Source: Candidatus Rokuibacteriota bacterium
GTDB lineage: Bacteria > Methylomirabilota > Methylomirabilia > Rokubacteriales > CSP1-6
DNA length: 64,000 bases
Reading direction: 5' to 3'
NCBI GenBank assembly: GCA_016184125.1
Contig: JACPDG010000062.1
Span: forward strand, 33,145 to 97,144
A model generated the notes under the pieces. The model was not told the DNA's origin. It saw only the letters and a list, made by a program, of their open reading frames with translations, and searched no databases. Made by a program: the position numbers and the translations under genes. Below are positions 22,266 to 32,280 of this stretch, piece after piece (the first letter of the stretch is position 1; each line of letters opens with the position of its first letter).

Positions 22266-22377
22266 AACAGGACGTTACATATACCACAGATCCTTAAGCG
22301 AAAAACCTTTTGACTTCCCGTGGTCAGACCGGTATTAGGTGGAGACCCCCTGGTCAAACCCCGAGGAGGAGACCGTC

Positions 22378-23622
22378 ATGGCGCTGCCACGCATGGTGCG
22401 GATCCGGCAGGCGTTCGCGCGCCCGCGCCTCGACGACATCCCGCGGGCCGTCCGCGCGGCGATCGGGCGCGCGTCGATCCCGGTCGGGCGCGGCGACACG
22501 GTCGCCGTCGGCGCGGGAAGCCGCGGCATCGCGAACATCGACGTCATCGTGAGGGCGACCGTCGACCACCTCCGTGACCTCGGCGCCCGGCCGTTCATCT
22601 TCCCGGCGATGGGCAGCCACGGCGGGGGCACCGCCGAGGGGCAGGTCTCGGTGCTCGAGCACTACGGCATCACCGAGCGGGCGATGGGCTGCCCGATCCG
22701 GGCCACGATGGACGTCATCCAGGTCGGCGAGGCGCTCGGCCTGCCCGTCTGGCTCGACCGGTTCGCCGCCGAGGCGGACGGCATCGCGCTCGTGAACCGG
22801 GTGAAGCCGCACACCGACTTCAAGGGGTCGATCGAGTCCGGGCTCTTCAAGATGATGACGATCGGCCTCGGCAAGTGGAAGGGCGCCATCCAGTACCACC
22901 GCGCGAACGTCACCCACGGCTACGAGAAGGTCATCACGTCCGTGGGGCGCGAGATGCTGGCGAAGGCAAAGATCGCCTGCGGCGTGGGCATCGTGGAGAA
23001 CGCGTACGACGAGACCGCGCTCATCGAGGTCTTCAACGCCAAGGATCTGGAGGCGGGCGAGCGGCGGCTGCTCGCGCAGGCGCGCGAGTGGATGATGCGG
23101 CTGCCGTTCGACCGACTCGACGTGCTGATCGTCGAGCAGATGGGCAAGAACATCTCCGGCAGCGGCATGGATACCAACGTGATCGGCCGTCCGTCGAACC
23201 CGCACGAGCCGTTTCCCGCCACGCCGAAGATCCTGTGGATCGTCGCGCTCGACCTCACCGGCGACAGCTACGGCAACGCCGTCGGCATCGGGAACGCGGA
23301 CTTCACCACGCGCCGTCTCGTCGACAAGATCGACATGAAGGCGACGCTCATCAACGCGATCACCGCCTGCGCGCCGGGCGGCGCCAAGGTCCCGGCGACC
23401 TACGAGACGGACCGCGAGGCGATCGAGACGGCGCTCGGCTGCATCGGCCTGACGCCTCCCGAGGCCGCCCGCGTGATCCGTATCAGGAGCACGCTCAAGC
23501 TGGGCGAGCTCGACGTGTCGGAAGCCTTTCTCGAGGAGGTCGCCGGGCGCAGCGACCTCACGCCGCTCACCGACCCCGCGCCGCTCGCGTTCGACGCGGC
23601 CGGGCGACTGCTCCCACACTGA
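22378..23622 (+). CDS. LarA/DUF2088-type lactate racemase domain protein
   Basis: Nucleotide-rich N domain and PAMGSHGGGTAEGQ, NRVKPHTDFKG, SGLFKMMTIGLGKWKGA. Confidence 0.8.
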   Translation: MALPRMVRIRQAFARPRLDDIPRAVRAAIGRASIPVGRGDTVAVGAGSRGIANIDVIVRATVDHLRDLGARPFIFPAMGSHGGGTAEGQVSVLEHYGITERAMGCPIRATMDVIQVGEALGLPVWLDRFAAEADGIALVNRVKPHTDFKGSIESGLFKMMTIGLGKWKGAIQYHRANVTHGYEKVITSVGREMLAKAKIACGVGIVENAYDETALIEVFNAKDLEAGERRLLAQAREWMMRLPFDRLDVLIVEQMGKNISGSGMDTNVIGRPSNPHEPFPATPKILWIVALDLTGDSYGNAVGIGNADFTTRRLVDKIDMKATLINAITACAPGGAKVPATYETDREAIETALGCIGLTPPEAARVIRIRSTLKLGELDVSEAFLEEVAGRSDLTPLTDPAPLAFDAAGRLLPH

Positions 23623-23633
23623 AGGAGGTCTCA

Positions 23634-24608
23634 ATGGCTCGAGTCCGAACGATCGCCGCGCTCGTCCTGGCCGCCGCCCTCGCGCTGGCCCTCTCGGTGC
23701 CTGCCGAGGCGCAGCAGAAGGCCACCCTGGTGTTCTCTTCCGGGCCGACGGGCGGCTCGTGGATCCCCATGGCCGGGGCCACCGCCGAGCTCGTGAAGAA
23801 GACGTTCCCGGAGATCGAGATCCAGGTCGAGCCGGGCGCGGCGCTCGTCAACATGGAGAAGATGCGGAACGACAAGGCCGACCTCGGCTGGTCGATGACC
23901 ACCGTCCTCTACGACGCCCGGAACGGCAGGGGCCAGTGGACGGGCAAGCAGACGGACAGGCCGATGTACGTGGCGTCGTACTACCCGAACGTCTGGCAGC
24001 TCGTGGTGCCTGCTGACAGCGCCATCAAGAGCGTCAAGGACCTCAAGGGCAAGCCGGTGGCGCTGCCGGCCCGTGGCAACACCAGCCTGGCGGACGGCTG
24101 GGAGCACCTCCTCAAGGTGAACGGGATGAAGCTCGACGACCTGGGGCCGAAGAGCTACGGCCCGGTCGCCTCGAACGCCGAGACGATGAAGAACCGGCAG
24201 GCGCTCGCGGCCGGCTGGTTCACCACGGTCCCGGCGTCGTTCATCCTCGACCTCGGCTCCACGATGAAGCTGCGCATGATCCCCGTGGGCGACCAGGACT
24301 TCGCGAAGATCAAGGAGATCAACCCCGGGTTCGTGCGGCACGCGATCAAGGCCGGCACCTACGCCGAGCAGGGCATGCCGGACGCCATCCAGACCTTCCA
24401 GTCGCCCACGATCCTGATCGCCTCGTCGAAGGCGTCCGCCGACGCCGTCTACAAGATCACGAAGGCCATCGTGGAAGGTCGGGCGGACCTCGCCAACGTC
24501 ACCAAGGCGATGCAGGGCGTGACCGCGCAGGACATGGCGCAGGACGTGGGGCTCCCGTACCATCCCGGCGCCGCCAAGTACTACAAGGAAAAGGGCCTCC
24601 TGAAGTAA
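23634..24608 (+). CDS. TAXI-family TRAP transporter solute-binding protein
   Basis: Signal peptide; FSSGPTGGSWIPMAGATAELVKK; adjacent fused TRAP permease. Confidence 0.9.
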   Translation: MARVRTIAALVLAAALALALSVPAEAQQKATLVFSSGPTGGSWIPMAGATAELVKKTFPEIEIQVEPGAALVNMEKMRNDKADLGWSMTTVLYDARNGRGQWTGKQTDRPMYVASYYPNVWQLVVPADSAIKSVKDLKGKPVALPARGNTSLADGWEHLLKVNGMKLDDLGPKSYGPVASNAETMKNRQALAAGWFTTVPASFILDLGSTMKLRMIPVGDQDFAKIKEINPGFVRHAIKAGTYAEQGMPDAIQTFQSPTILIASSKASADAVYKITKAIVEGRADLANVTKAMQGVTAQDMAQDVGLPYHPGAAKYYKEKGLLK

Positions 24609-24611
24609 CGC

Positions 24612-26660
24612 GTGCGAAAGCTCTCCGGCGCGCGAGGCCTGATCGTCGGCGTGGTGGCGGCCGTCATGGCCGCCTACCACGTCTACGCCCGCCTGACTCC
24701 GTACGCGGCCGACCAGCAGGCCGGTCTCTACATCACGCTCGGCTTCAGCCTGGTCCTCGCGTTCTTCCTCTACCCGAGCCGGCCGGGCGCGACGCCGGAG
24801 CACGTGCCGTGGACCGACCTCGGCCTCGCCGCGCTCTCGCTCGGGTGCGTCGGCTACATGTTCGTGTTCTACGACTACGTCGTGAACCGCTTCCCGACCG
24901 CGCACCCGCTGAGCCCGGCCGACAAGCTCGTCGCCGTGCTCGGCATCCTGCTCGTGCTCGAGGCCACGCGGCGCAGCATCGGCGCCGCGCTCCCCATCGT
25001 GGCGATCTGCTTCATCGCCTACGCGGCCCTCGGGCCCTGGCTTCCGGGCGCGCTGCACTACCGGGGGCTCACGCTCGAGATCCTGCTCGACCAGACCTGG
25101 TTCACGACCGAGGGCGTCTTCGGCGTGCCCCTCGGCGTCGCCGGCTCGTACGTGATCCTGTTCATCGTCTTCGGCGCGTACCTCGAGAAATCCGGCGCCG
25201 GGCAGTTCTTCATGAGGTTCGCCAACGCGATCGCCGGCGGTTCCCGGGGCGGCCCCGGCAAGGTGTCTGTGGTGTCCTCGAGCATGTTCGGCACGATCTC
25301 CGGCTCCGCGGTCGCGAACGTGATGGTCGACGGCTGGCTCACCATCCCGATGATGAAGCGGACCGGCTTCAAGCCCGAAGCGGCCGCCGCGATCGAGGCG
25401 GTGGCGTCGACCGGCGGTCAGATCGTGCCTCCCGTCATGGGCGCGGCGGCGTTCGTCATGGCCGAGTTCCTGGGCTGGAGCTACGGCAAGCTGATGATCG
25501 CGGCCGCGATCCCGGCGCTCTTCTACTACGGCGCGCTGTTCGCGGCGATCCACTTCAACGCCGTCCGGAGCGGGCTGCGTGGGATCCCGAGGGAGGAGCT
25601 GCCTCGCCTGGGCGAGGTCATCCGGAGCGAGGGGCACCTCATCCTCCCCCTGCTGGTGATCTTCGGCCTGCTGCTCGAGGGCTTCACCGCGACGTACGCC
25701 GCGATCCTCTCTTCCGTGGTCGTCCTCTACTGCTGGCTCCTCGAGCACCGCGCGTGGCCCGTCGTCGCCGCGGGCGCCGTCATCTGGGTCACCACGGACG
25801 GCCGGCTCGCCGGCGCGCTGCTCGCGGCGGTCGCGCTGGTCGGCCTGGCGCTCGCGGCTGCGCGCCCCGGCGGGCCGGCGAGGATCCGGCGGCTCGTGCT
25901 CGAGGAGATCCCGATCGGCCTCAGGGACGGCGCCCAGCACACGGTGCCGGTGGCGATGGCGTGCGCGGCCGCGGGCGTCGTGATCGGCATCGTGCTGCAG
26001 ACCGGGCTGGCGCTCAGGTTCACGAGCTTCCTGGTCGACCTCGCCGGCCAGCACCTGATACTCGCCCTGGTGATCACGATGATCGCCGGCATCGTCCTCG
26101 GCATGGGCATGCCCACGACGCCCGCCTACATCATGCAGGCGGCGCTCCTGATCCCCGCGATCATCAAGCTCGGTGTCCCGCCCATCGCGGCGCACATGTT
26201 CGCCTTCTACTTCTCGTGCCTGTCCGCGGTGACGCCGCCCGTCGCGCTCGCGGTCTACGCGGCCGCCTCGATCGGGCGCGCGAACCTCTGGGGCGCCGGC
26301 GTCCAGGCCGTGAAGTTCGCCGCGGCCGGGTTCATCGTCCCGTACTTCTTCGTGTACTCGCCGGCGCTGCTCTTCCAGGGCACGTGGGCGGACACCGTGA
26401 CCGTGCTCGTCACCGGCACGATCGGCGTGATCTCGCTCGCTGCGGGCCTCGAAGGCCAGTTCCTGCGACCCGCGCGATGGTTCGAGCGCGTCCTCTTCAT
26501 CGCCGCGGCGCTCTCGCTGATCGACTCTTCCATACGCACCGACCTGGTCGGTCTCGCGCTCCTCCTCGTCGGGCTGGGGCTCCAGAAGATGCGGCCCGCG
26601 GTCATCGCGCCAGGCCTCCCGGTGCCGGCTCCGGCCGAGCCCGGGACCCCGCGGCTATGA
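24612..26660 (+). CDS. TRAP transporter fused permease (4TM/12TM)
   Basis: GSAVANVMVDGWLTIPMMKRTGFKPEAAAAIEAVASTGGQIVPPVMGAAAFVMAEFLG. Confidence 0.93.
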   Translation: MRKLSGARGLIVGVVAAVMAAYHVYARLTPYAADQQAGLYITLGFSLVLAFFLYPSRPGATPEHVPWTDLGLAALSLGCVGYMFVFYDYVVNRFPTAHPLSPADKLVAVLGILLVLEATRRSIGAALPIVAICFIAYAALGPWLPGALHYRGLTLEILLDQTWFTTEGVFGVPLGVAGSYVILFIVFGAYLEKSGAGQFFMRFANAIAGGSRGGPGKVSVVSSSMFGTISGSAVANVMVDGWLTIPMMKRTGFKPEAAAAIEAVASTGGQIVPPVMGAAAFVMAEFLGWSYGKLMIAAAIPALFYYGALFAAIHFNAVRSGLRGIPREELPRLGEVIRSEGHLILPLLVIFGLLLEGFTATYAAILSSVVVLYCWLLEHRAWPVVAAGAVIWVTTDGRLAGALLAAVALVGLALAAARPGGPARIRRLVLEEIPIGLRDGAQHTVPVAMACAAAGVVIGIVLQTGLALRFTSFLVDLAGQHLILALVITMIAGIVLGMGMPTTPAYIMQAALLIPAIIKLGVPPIAAHMFAFYFSCLSAVTPPVALAVYAAASIGRANLWGAGVQAVKFAAAGFIVPYFFVYSPALLFQGTWADTVTVLVTGTIGVISLAAGLEGQFLRPARWFERVLFIAAALSLIDSSIRTDLVGLALLLVGLGLQKMRPAVIAPGLPVPAPAEPGTPRL

Positions 26661-26755
26661 GCCGGCTCCAGGACCTCGTCCTCGCCTTGCTGTCCGCGGC
26701 GACGATCCTCGGCACGATCGCGTACGGAGTGCTGCGGCTCTACACGTCGTCCTGA
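26657..26755 (+). CDS. 32-aa putative single-TM peptide overlapping the TRAP permease stop
   Basis: MSRLQDLVLALLSAATILGTIAYGVLRLYTSS; ATGA-type overlap. Confidence 0.5.
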   Translation: MSRLQDLVLALLSAATILGTIAYGVLRLYTSS

Positions 26756-26761
26756 CGGGAC

Positions 26762-27044
26762 GGCGAATCGAGGAGCGCGACGGGTTCCGCGGGTGCGTCC
26801 TCGCACCCCCCGGGGCGCTCCGAGCGCCGGGGGGTATGGGGGGCCATTTCGGGGCCCCGGAGGGCGCAGCGTGTGCCCGAGGACGGCCGCGGCTGCGCCG
26901 CGGACGTGCCGAGCGCCGGGGGGTATGGGGGGCCATGTCGGGGCCCCGGAAGGGCGCAGCGTGTGCCCGAGGACGGCCGCGGCTGCGCCGCGGACGTGCC
27001 GAGCGTTGGGGGGTATGGGGGGCCATGTCGGGGCCCCCCATTCC
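26762..27044 (-). repeat. Intergenic multi-hairpin repeat, locus R1; tandem ~89/90-bp units
   Basis: gagcgccggggggtatggggggccatxtcggggcccc...gcggacgtgcc at 26822, 26911, partial at 27001; abuts the GNAT stop. Confidence 0.9.
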
Positions 27045-27542
27045 CTAGAGCAGCTTTTCCATCACAATCGTGTCGACCCACTGGCCGTCGAGCAGGCCCT
27101 GCTCCCTGTAGATCCCGACGGTCCGGAAGCCCATCCGCTCGTAGAGCCGCATGCCGGCCTCGTTGAACGGGAACGCGGACAGCACGAGCTTGTGGAAGCC
27201 GTGCTCGCGTCCGAGCTCGATCAGCCGCGCGAGCAGCACCCGCCCGGCGCCCTTGCCGCGGTACCCGCGCTCGATGTAGACGGAGAGGTCGGCGACGGAG
27301 CGGTAGGCCTCGCGGGCGTTGAAGACGTTCAGGCTGCCCCAGCCGACGACCTCGCCGCGCTCGTTCTCCGCGACGATCACCGGGTGTCGTGCGCTGCGGC
27401 TCGCCAGCCACTGCCGGCGCTCGCCGGCGGTGCGGAGCTCGGTCTCGAGCGTCGCGACGCGGTCCTCGATGCCCTGGTTGTAGACGAGCGCGATGGCGGC
27501 GGCGTCCTCCGGCGTGGCCGGCCGAACCGCGTACGAGGTCAT
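27045..27542 (-). CDS. GNAT family N-acetyltransferase
   Basis: SVYIERGYRGKGAGRVLLARLIELGREHGFHKLVLSAFPFNEAGMRLYERMGF. Confidence 0.92.
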   Translation of the reverse strand: MTSYAVRPATPEDAAAIALVYNQGIEDRVATLETELRTAGERRQWLASRSARHPVIVAENERGEVVGWGSLNVFNAREAYRSVADLSVYIERGYRGKGAGRVLLARLIELGREHGFHKLVLSAFPFNEAGMRLYERMGFRTVGIYREQGLLDGQWVDTIVMEKLL

Positions 27543-27646
27543 GGGCGGGACGATAGCACAGGGCCGTCATCGCTCGACGCTTCATGCGGCGGGGCTATAA
27601 TGCCCGCCATCGACCGCACGCCGTCACATCCGAAAGGAGATCCCGA

Positions 27647-28633
27647 ATGTCCTCGCCCCGCCGCCCCTTCGTCGTCCTCGCCGGACCGACCCACCCCGAC
27701 GGCCTGGCGCTGCTCGAAACCGAGGCGCGCGTGGTCGTGTGCGACGACGAGACCGAGGACGGATTCCTCGCGGTGGCGAAGGAGGCCGACGGCCTGCTGT
27801 TCCGCGTGCGGCCGCGCTCCACGGAGAGCCTCATGGCCGCGTGCGAGAACCTGAAGGTCGTCGGGCGTCACGGCGTCGGGCTGGACACGGTCGACATTCC
27901 GGCTGCCACGCGACTCGGTGTCGCGGTCGTCCACGCGCCCGGCTCCAACGCGCAGGCGGTCGCCGAGCACGCGCTGATGCTCATGCTGGCGTGCGTGAAG
28001 CGGACGCTCGAGGTCGACGAGCAGACGCGCAAGGGCGACTGGACCGCGCGCCGCGTCGGCAACACCGAGCTGGCCGGCAAGACGCTCGGCATCATCGGCG
28101 TCGGGAACATCGGTCGCCGCGTGGCGAAGTTCTGCGGCGCCGTCGGCATGCGCGTCCTCGGCTACGACCCGTACGTCGAGCCGGACGAGCTCGGGCGGCG
28201 CGGCGCGGAGCCCGTCGACACGCTCGAGGCGCTGCTGCGCGAGGCGGACGTGGTCACGTGCCACACGCCGCTCACGCACGAGACGCATCACATGATCAAC
28301 GACAAGACGATCGGGCTGATGAAGCCGGGCGTCATCTTCGTCAACACGTCGCGCGGGCCCGTGCAGGAGGAGCATGCGCTCTTCGAGGCGCTCGTGCGCG
28401 GCAAGGTCGCCGCCGCCGGGCTCGACGTGTGGGAGCAGGAGCCCGTGTCGGCGGACAACCCGATCCTCAACCTCCCGAACGTCGTGTGCTCCTCGCACGT
28501 CGCGGGCGTGACGCGCGAGGCCACGCGGAACACGTCGCTCCACGTGGTGAGCGAGATGATGCGCGTGCTGCGTGGCGAGCGGCCGCTCGTGCTCGTCAAC
28601 CCGGACGTCTGGCCCCGCCCCGTCACGAGGTAG
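27647..28633 (+). CDS. D-2-hydroxyacid/phosphoglycerate dehydrogenase family protein
   Basis: KTLGIIGVGNIGRRVAKFCGAVGMRVLGYDPYV; HTPLTHETHHMI. Confidence 0.92.
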   Translation: MSSPRRPFVVLAGPTHPDGLALLETEARVVVCDDETEDGFLAVAKEADGLLFRVRPRSTESLMAACENLKVVGRHGVGLDTVDIPAATRLGVAVVHAPGSNAQAVAEHALMLMLACVKRTLEVDEQTRKGDWTARRVGNTELAGKTLGIIGVGNIGRRVAKFCGAVGMRVLGYDPYVEPDELGRRGAEPVDTLEALLREADVVTCHTPLTHETHHMINDKTIGLMKPGVIFVNTSRGPVQEEHALFEALVRGKVAAAGLDVWEQEPVSADNPILNLPNVVCSSHVAGVTREATRNTSLHVVSEMMRVLRGERPLVLVNPDVWPRPVTR

Positions 28634-28642
28634 AATCGCCCC

Positions 28643-29431
28643 ATGCCGATCGACACACGCCATCCGAAGGACATCCGCAGCGACATCCGGGCGCAGAAGA
28701 TCACCGGCATCACGGCCGGTCTCGGCCAGGGCTTCGTGCAGGCGAACCTCGCGGTCCTGCCGAAGGACCATGCGTACGACTTCCTGCTCTTCTGCCAGCG
28801 CAACCCGAAGCCGTGCCCGCTGATCGAGGTGACCGACGTCGGTTCGCCGGTGCCGGCCGGCGTGGCGCCGGACGCCGATCTGAGAACCGACATCCCGAAG
28901 TACCGCATCTACAAGGACGGCGTGCTCGCCGACGAGGTCACCGACGCGACGCCGTACTGGCGCGACGACCTCGTCGCGTTCCTCCTCGGGTGCTCGTTCA
29001 CCTTCGAGTGGGCGATGCTCGAGGCCGGCGTGCGCCTGTGGCACATCGAGCACGGCAAGAACGTGGCGATGTGGAAGACGTCGATCGAGTGCCGGCCCGC
29101 CGGGGTGTTCCACGGGCCGACGGTCGTGTCGATGCGGCCGATCGCCGCGGCGGACGTCGCGAAGGCGGTCACGGCGAGCGCGCGCTTCCCGGCGACGCAC
29201 GGCACGCCGATCCACATCGGCGACCCGGCCGCGATCGGCATCGAGGACCTGAGCGCACCCGACTGGGGCGATGCGCCGGAGCTCCGGCCCGGCGACGTGC
29301 CGATGTTCTGGGCGTGCGGCGTGACTCCACAGGCCGTGGCGCTCGCGTCGAAGCCGCCATTCATGATCACGCACAGCCCCGGCCACATGTTCATCACGGA
29401 CGTGCCGAACGGGGCGCTCGCAGCGTTGTAG
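28643..29431 (+). CDS. DUF1445/YcsI-type putative hydro-lyase
   Basis: DIRAQKITGITAGLGQGFVQANLAVLPKDHAYDFLLFCQRNPKPCPLIEVTD; ITHSPGHMFITD. Confidence 0.9.
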   Translation: MPIDTRHPKDIRSDIRAQKITGITAGLGQGFVQANLAVLPKDHAYDFLLFCQRNPKPCPLIEVTDVGSPVPAGVAPDADLRTDIPKYRIYKDGVLADEVTDATPYWRDDLVAFLLGCSFTFEWAMLEAGVRLWHIEHGKNVAMWKTSIECRPAGVFHGPTVVSMRPIAAADVAKAVTASARFPATHGTPIHIGDPAAIGIEDLSAPDWGDAPELRPGDVPMFWACGVTPQAVALASKPPFMITHSPGHMFITDVPNGALAAL

Positions 29432-30150
29432 GGACACGGGCTCTGCGGTTCCGTCCGGCGGGCGACCTCGCCGTCTCGATCGAGCTCGGGGACGCGATCA
29501 GCCTCGGGCTCAACACCCGCGTGCGCGCGCTCGAGCACCTCATCCAGCAGAAGGGCGTCCCGGGCGTCGTCGAGATGGTGCCGTCGTACAGCGCGCTGCT
29601 CGTCTACTACGATCCGCTCGTCGTCGGCTACGACGCGCTCTGCGCGTCGGTCACCGCCGTGACGCGAGAGCTCGACACCGCCGTGCTCCCGCCCGCGCGC
29701 GTGGTCGAGCTCCCGTGCTGCTACGACGATCCGGAGCTCGCCTTCGACCTCGAGGCCGCGGCCGTGAAGCTCGGTCTCGAGCCGCCCGAGCTTGTCCGGC
29801 TCCACGCGGAGGCCACGTACCACGTGTACTTCATCGGGTTCACACCGGGCCTGCCGTACCTGATGCTGCCCGAGCGGCTGCGCATCCCGAGGCTCGACAC
29901 GCCGCGGACCGCGCTCCCGCCGGGCAGCGTCGGGCTCGGCGGGGGCCAGTGCTGCGTGTACTCCGTGGAGAGCCCCGGGGGCTTCTGGATCATCGGCCGC
30001 ACGCCGCTCCGGCTCTACGATCCCGAGGTGAGTGATCCCGTGCTGCTCCAGCCCGGCGACACGGTGCGCTTCCGGCCCATCGATCGCCGCACGTTCGGCG
30101 AGATCGCCGCCGCGGTCGCCGAGCACACGTACCGGCCGGTGATCACGTGA
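29431..30150 (+). CDS. pxpB: 5-oxoprolinase subunit PxpB (KipI-like); exact start codon uncertain
   Basis: HAEATYHVYFIGFTPGLPYLMLPERLRIPRLDTPRTALPPGSVGLGGGQCCVYSVESPGGFWIIGRTPLRLY. Confidence 0.88.
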   Translation, partial: GTRALRFRPAGDLAVSIELGDAISLGLNTRVRALEHLIQQKGVPGVVEMVPSYSALLVYYDPLVVGYDALCASVTAVTRELDTAVLPPARVVELPCCYDDPELAFDLEAAAVKLGLEPPELVRLHAEATYHVYFIGFTPGLPYLMLPERLRIPRLDTPRTALPPGSVGLGGGQCCVYSVESPGGFWIIGRTPLRLYDPEVSDPVLLQPGDTVRFRPIDRRTFGEIAAAVAEHTYRPVIT

Positions 30151-31106
30151 TCCGCGTGCTCGACGCGGGGCCGTTGCCGCTCACCACGGTGCAGGATCTC
30201 GGGCGCCCCGGACACCTCCGGTACGGCATCCCACCGTCCGGTCCCATGGACCGCCTCGCGTTCGTCGCCGCGAACCGCCTCGTCGGCAACGCCGACGGCG
30301 CTGCCGGCCTCGAGTGTGCGCTCGTCGGGCCGCGGTTGGAGGCCATGCGCCCGTGCGCCATCGCCGTGACGGGCGCGGACATGGCCCCGACGGTGAACGG
30401 TGAGCGGCGACCGCGCTGGACGGCGATCGCGCTGCGAGCCGGCGACCAGGTCCGGCTGGGCCCGGCGAAGGCGGGCATGCGGGCGTACGTCGCCTTCTCG
30501 GGCGGCATCGACGTGCCGCCCGTGCTGGGATCGCGCGCGACGTACATGCGCGGGCAGCTCGGCGGGCTCGAGGGGCGCGCGCTCCGCAAGGGGGATACCC
30601 TGCGCCTCTTCGACGCCCCGATACCGCCGGCGCGACGCGTCGTCGATCCTCCGGATGCGGATCCGGGCCTCGAGGTCACGGTGCGTGTCGTCCTCGGCCC
30701 CGAGGCGGACCGATTCACGGAGGCCGGGGTGAAGGCGTTCCTCACGGGCGCCTACGAGCTGCTCCAGCAGTCGGACCGCATGGGCGCGCGTCTCCGCGGG
30801 CCGCGGATCGCGCACGCGCGCGGGCACGACATCATCTCGAACGGTATCGCGCTCGGGACGGTGCAGGTGCCGGGCGACGGTCAGCCGATCGTCCTCCTCG
30901 TGGACCGCCAGTCCGCGGGCGGCTACACGAAGATCGCGACGGTCTGCTCCTTCGACATCGGCCGGCTCGCCCAGCAGAAGCCCGGCCGTCACGTCCGCTT
31001 CCAGGCCGTGGACGTCGCCGAGGCGCACCGGCTCCTGCACGAGCACCGCGCAGCGACGGACCGGCTCGTTCTGGAGACCATCGGACAACGAATGGAGAAG
31101 TCATGA
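30147..31106 (+). CDS. pxpC: 5-oxoprolinase subunit PxpC (KipA-like)
   Basis: TTVQDLGRPGHLRYGIPPSGPMDRLAFVAANRLVGN; GYTKIATV. Confidence 0.9.
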   Translation: MIRVLDAGPLPLTTVQDLGRPGHLRYGIPPSGPMDRLAFVAANRLVGNADGAAGLECALVGPRLEAMRPCAIAVTGADMAPTVNGERRPRWTAIALRAGDQVRLGPAKAGMRAYVAFSGGIDVPPVLGSRATYMRGQLGGLEGRALRKGDTLRLFDAPIPPARRVVDPPDADPGLEVTVRVVLGPEADRFTEAGVKAFLTGAYELLQQSDRMGARLRGPRIAHARGHDIISNGIALGTVQVPGDGQPIVLLVDRQSAGGYTKIATVCSFDIGRLAQQKPGRHVRFQAVDVAEAHRLLHEHRAATDRLVLETIGQRMEKS

Positions 31107-32278
31107 CTGTCGAGAGAGAAGAGCAGGAATACGCGGCGAAGACCGGGCGGTCCCGTGTGCTCTACGAGGAGGCGCTGGCCGTGATGCCGGGCGGGAACAG
31201 CCGGACGACGACGTTCTTCGACCCGTACCCGTTCTACATCCAGCGCGGGCAGGGGGCGCACGTCGAAGACGCCGACGGCAACGTACGGCTGGACCTCAAC
31301 GGCAACTACACGAGCCTGATCCTCGGCCATGCGCCGCCCGAGGTCGTCAAGGCGGCGCAGGAGGCGGCCGCGCACGGGCTGTCGTTCCCCGGACCGACCG
31401 AGCACGAGATCCGGCTCGCGGAGCTGCTCACGCAGCGCATCCCGTCCGTCGAGCGCGTGCGCTTCACGAACTCCGGCACCGAGGCCACGATGAACGCGGT
31501 GCGCCTCGCGCGGGCGTTCACCGGCCGGCCAAAGATCGCGAAGTTCGAGGGGGCATTCCACGGGACCCACGACTGGGTCATGGTGTCGGTGACGCCGGAT
31601 CCGAAGGCTGCCGGTGGACGCCAGCGCCCGAAGCCGATCCCGTGGTCGGCGGGGCTGCCGCCGGCCGTCGCCAAGCACGTCGTCGTGCTGCCGTGGAACG
31701 ACGCCGAGGCCGACGAGGTGATCTCCTTCCGCGTCGCGCCGGGCGGCGCGCAGGAACGCTTCGGCGCCAGACCGGACCTCACGACGCTCGGCAAGATCAT
31801 CGGCGGCGGCCTGCCCGTCGGCGCATTCGGCGGGCGCCGGGACATCATGGACTTCTACGACCCGCGCCGCGGGGGCGCGCGCATCAGCCAGGGCGGCACG
31901 TTCAACGCCAACCCGGTGACGATGGCGGCGGGGGTGGCCACGATGAACGCGCTGACGCCCGATGCGTACGCGCGCCTCGACGCGCTCGGCGAGCGGCTGC
32001 GCGGCGGGGTGACGCGCCTCCTGGAAGCCACGCGCCGCAAGGGACACGTCACGGGCGTCGGGTCCCTGTTCTGCCTGCACTGGACCACCGCGCCGATCAC
32101 CGACTACCGGTCCACGCGGCCGAAGGACCCGGACGCGCCGATGCGCGTGTTCCTCGGCCTGCTGAACGAGGGCATCCTGCTCACGCAGCGGGGGATGGGC
32201 GCGATCTCCCTCGCGATGACCGAAGAGGACATCGACCGGTTCGTCAACGCGCTGGCGAGAGTGCTCGCAAGGGGGTAG
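31103..32278 (+). CDS. Class-III aminotransferase (glutamate-1-semialdehyde aminomutase-like)
   Basis: MPGGNSRTTTFFDPYPFYIQRGQGAHVEDADGN; RFTNSGTEATMNAVRLARAFTGR; LGKIIGGGLPVGAFGG. Confidence 0.88.
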   Translation: MTVEREEQEYAAKTGRSRVLYEEALAVMPGGNSRTTTFFDPYPFYIQRGQGAHVEDADGNVRLDLNGNYTSLILGHAPPEVVKAAQEAAAHGLSFPGPTEHEIRLAELLTQRIPSVERVRFTNSGTEATMNAVRLARAFTGRPKIAKFEGAFHGTHDWVMVSVTPDPKAAGGRQRPKPIPWSAGLPPAVAKHVVVLPWNDAEADEVISFRVAPGGAQERFGARPDLTTLGKIIGGGLPVGAFGGRRDIMDFYDPRRGGARISQGGTFNANPVTMAAGVATMNALTPDAYARLDALGERLRGGVTRLLEATRRKGHVTGVGSLFCLHWTTAPITDYRSTRPKDPDAPMRVFLGLLNEGILLTQRGMGAISLAMTEEDIDRFVNALARVLARG

Positions 32279-32280
32279 GT

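Noticed and set aside
26822-27044. CRISPR-like array (regularly spaced repeats)
   Set aside because: The ~90-bp tandem units are near-identical along their whole length, with no unique spacers and no cas genes.
26793-27854. ORFs crossing the GC-rich repeats (26655-27041, 26793-27854, 57318-57632 and similar)
   Set aside because: They translate repeat DNA in several frames (MGGHVGAPEG, PPKPPALGAPR); no independent support for coding.
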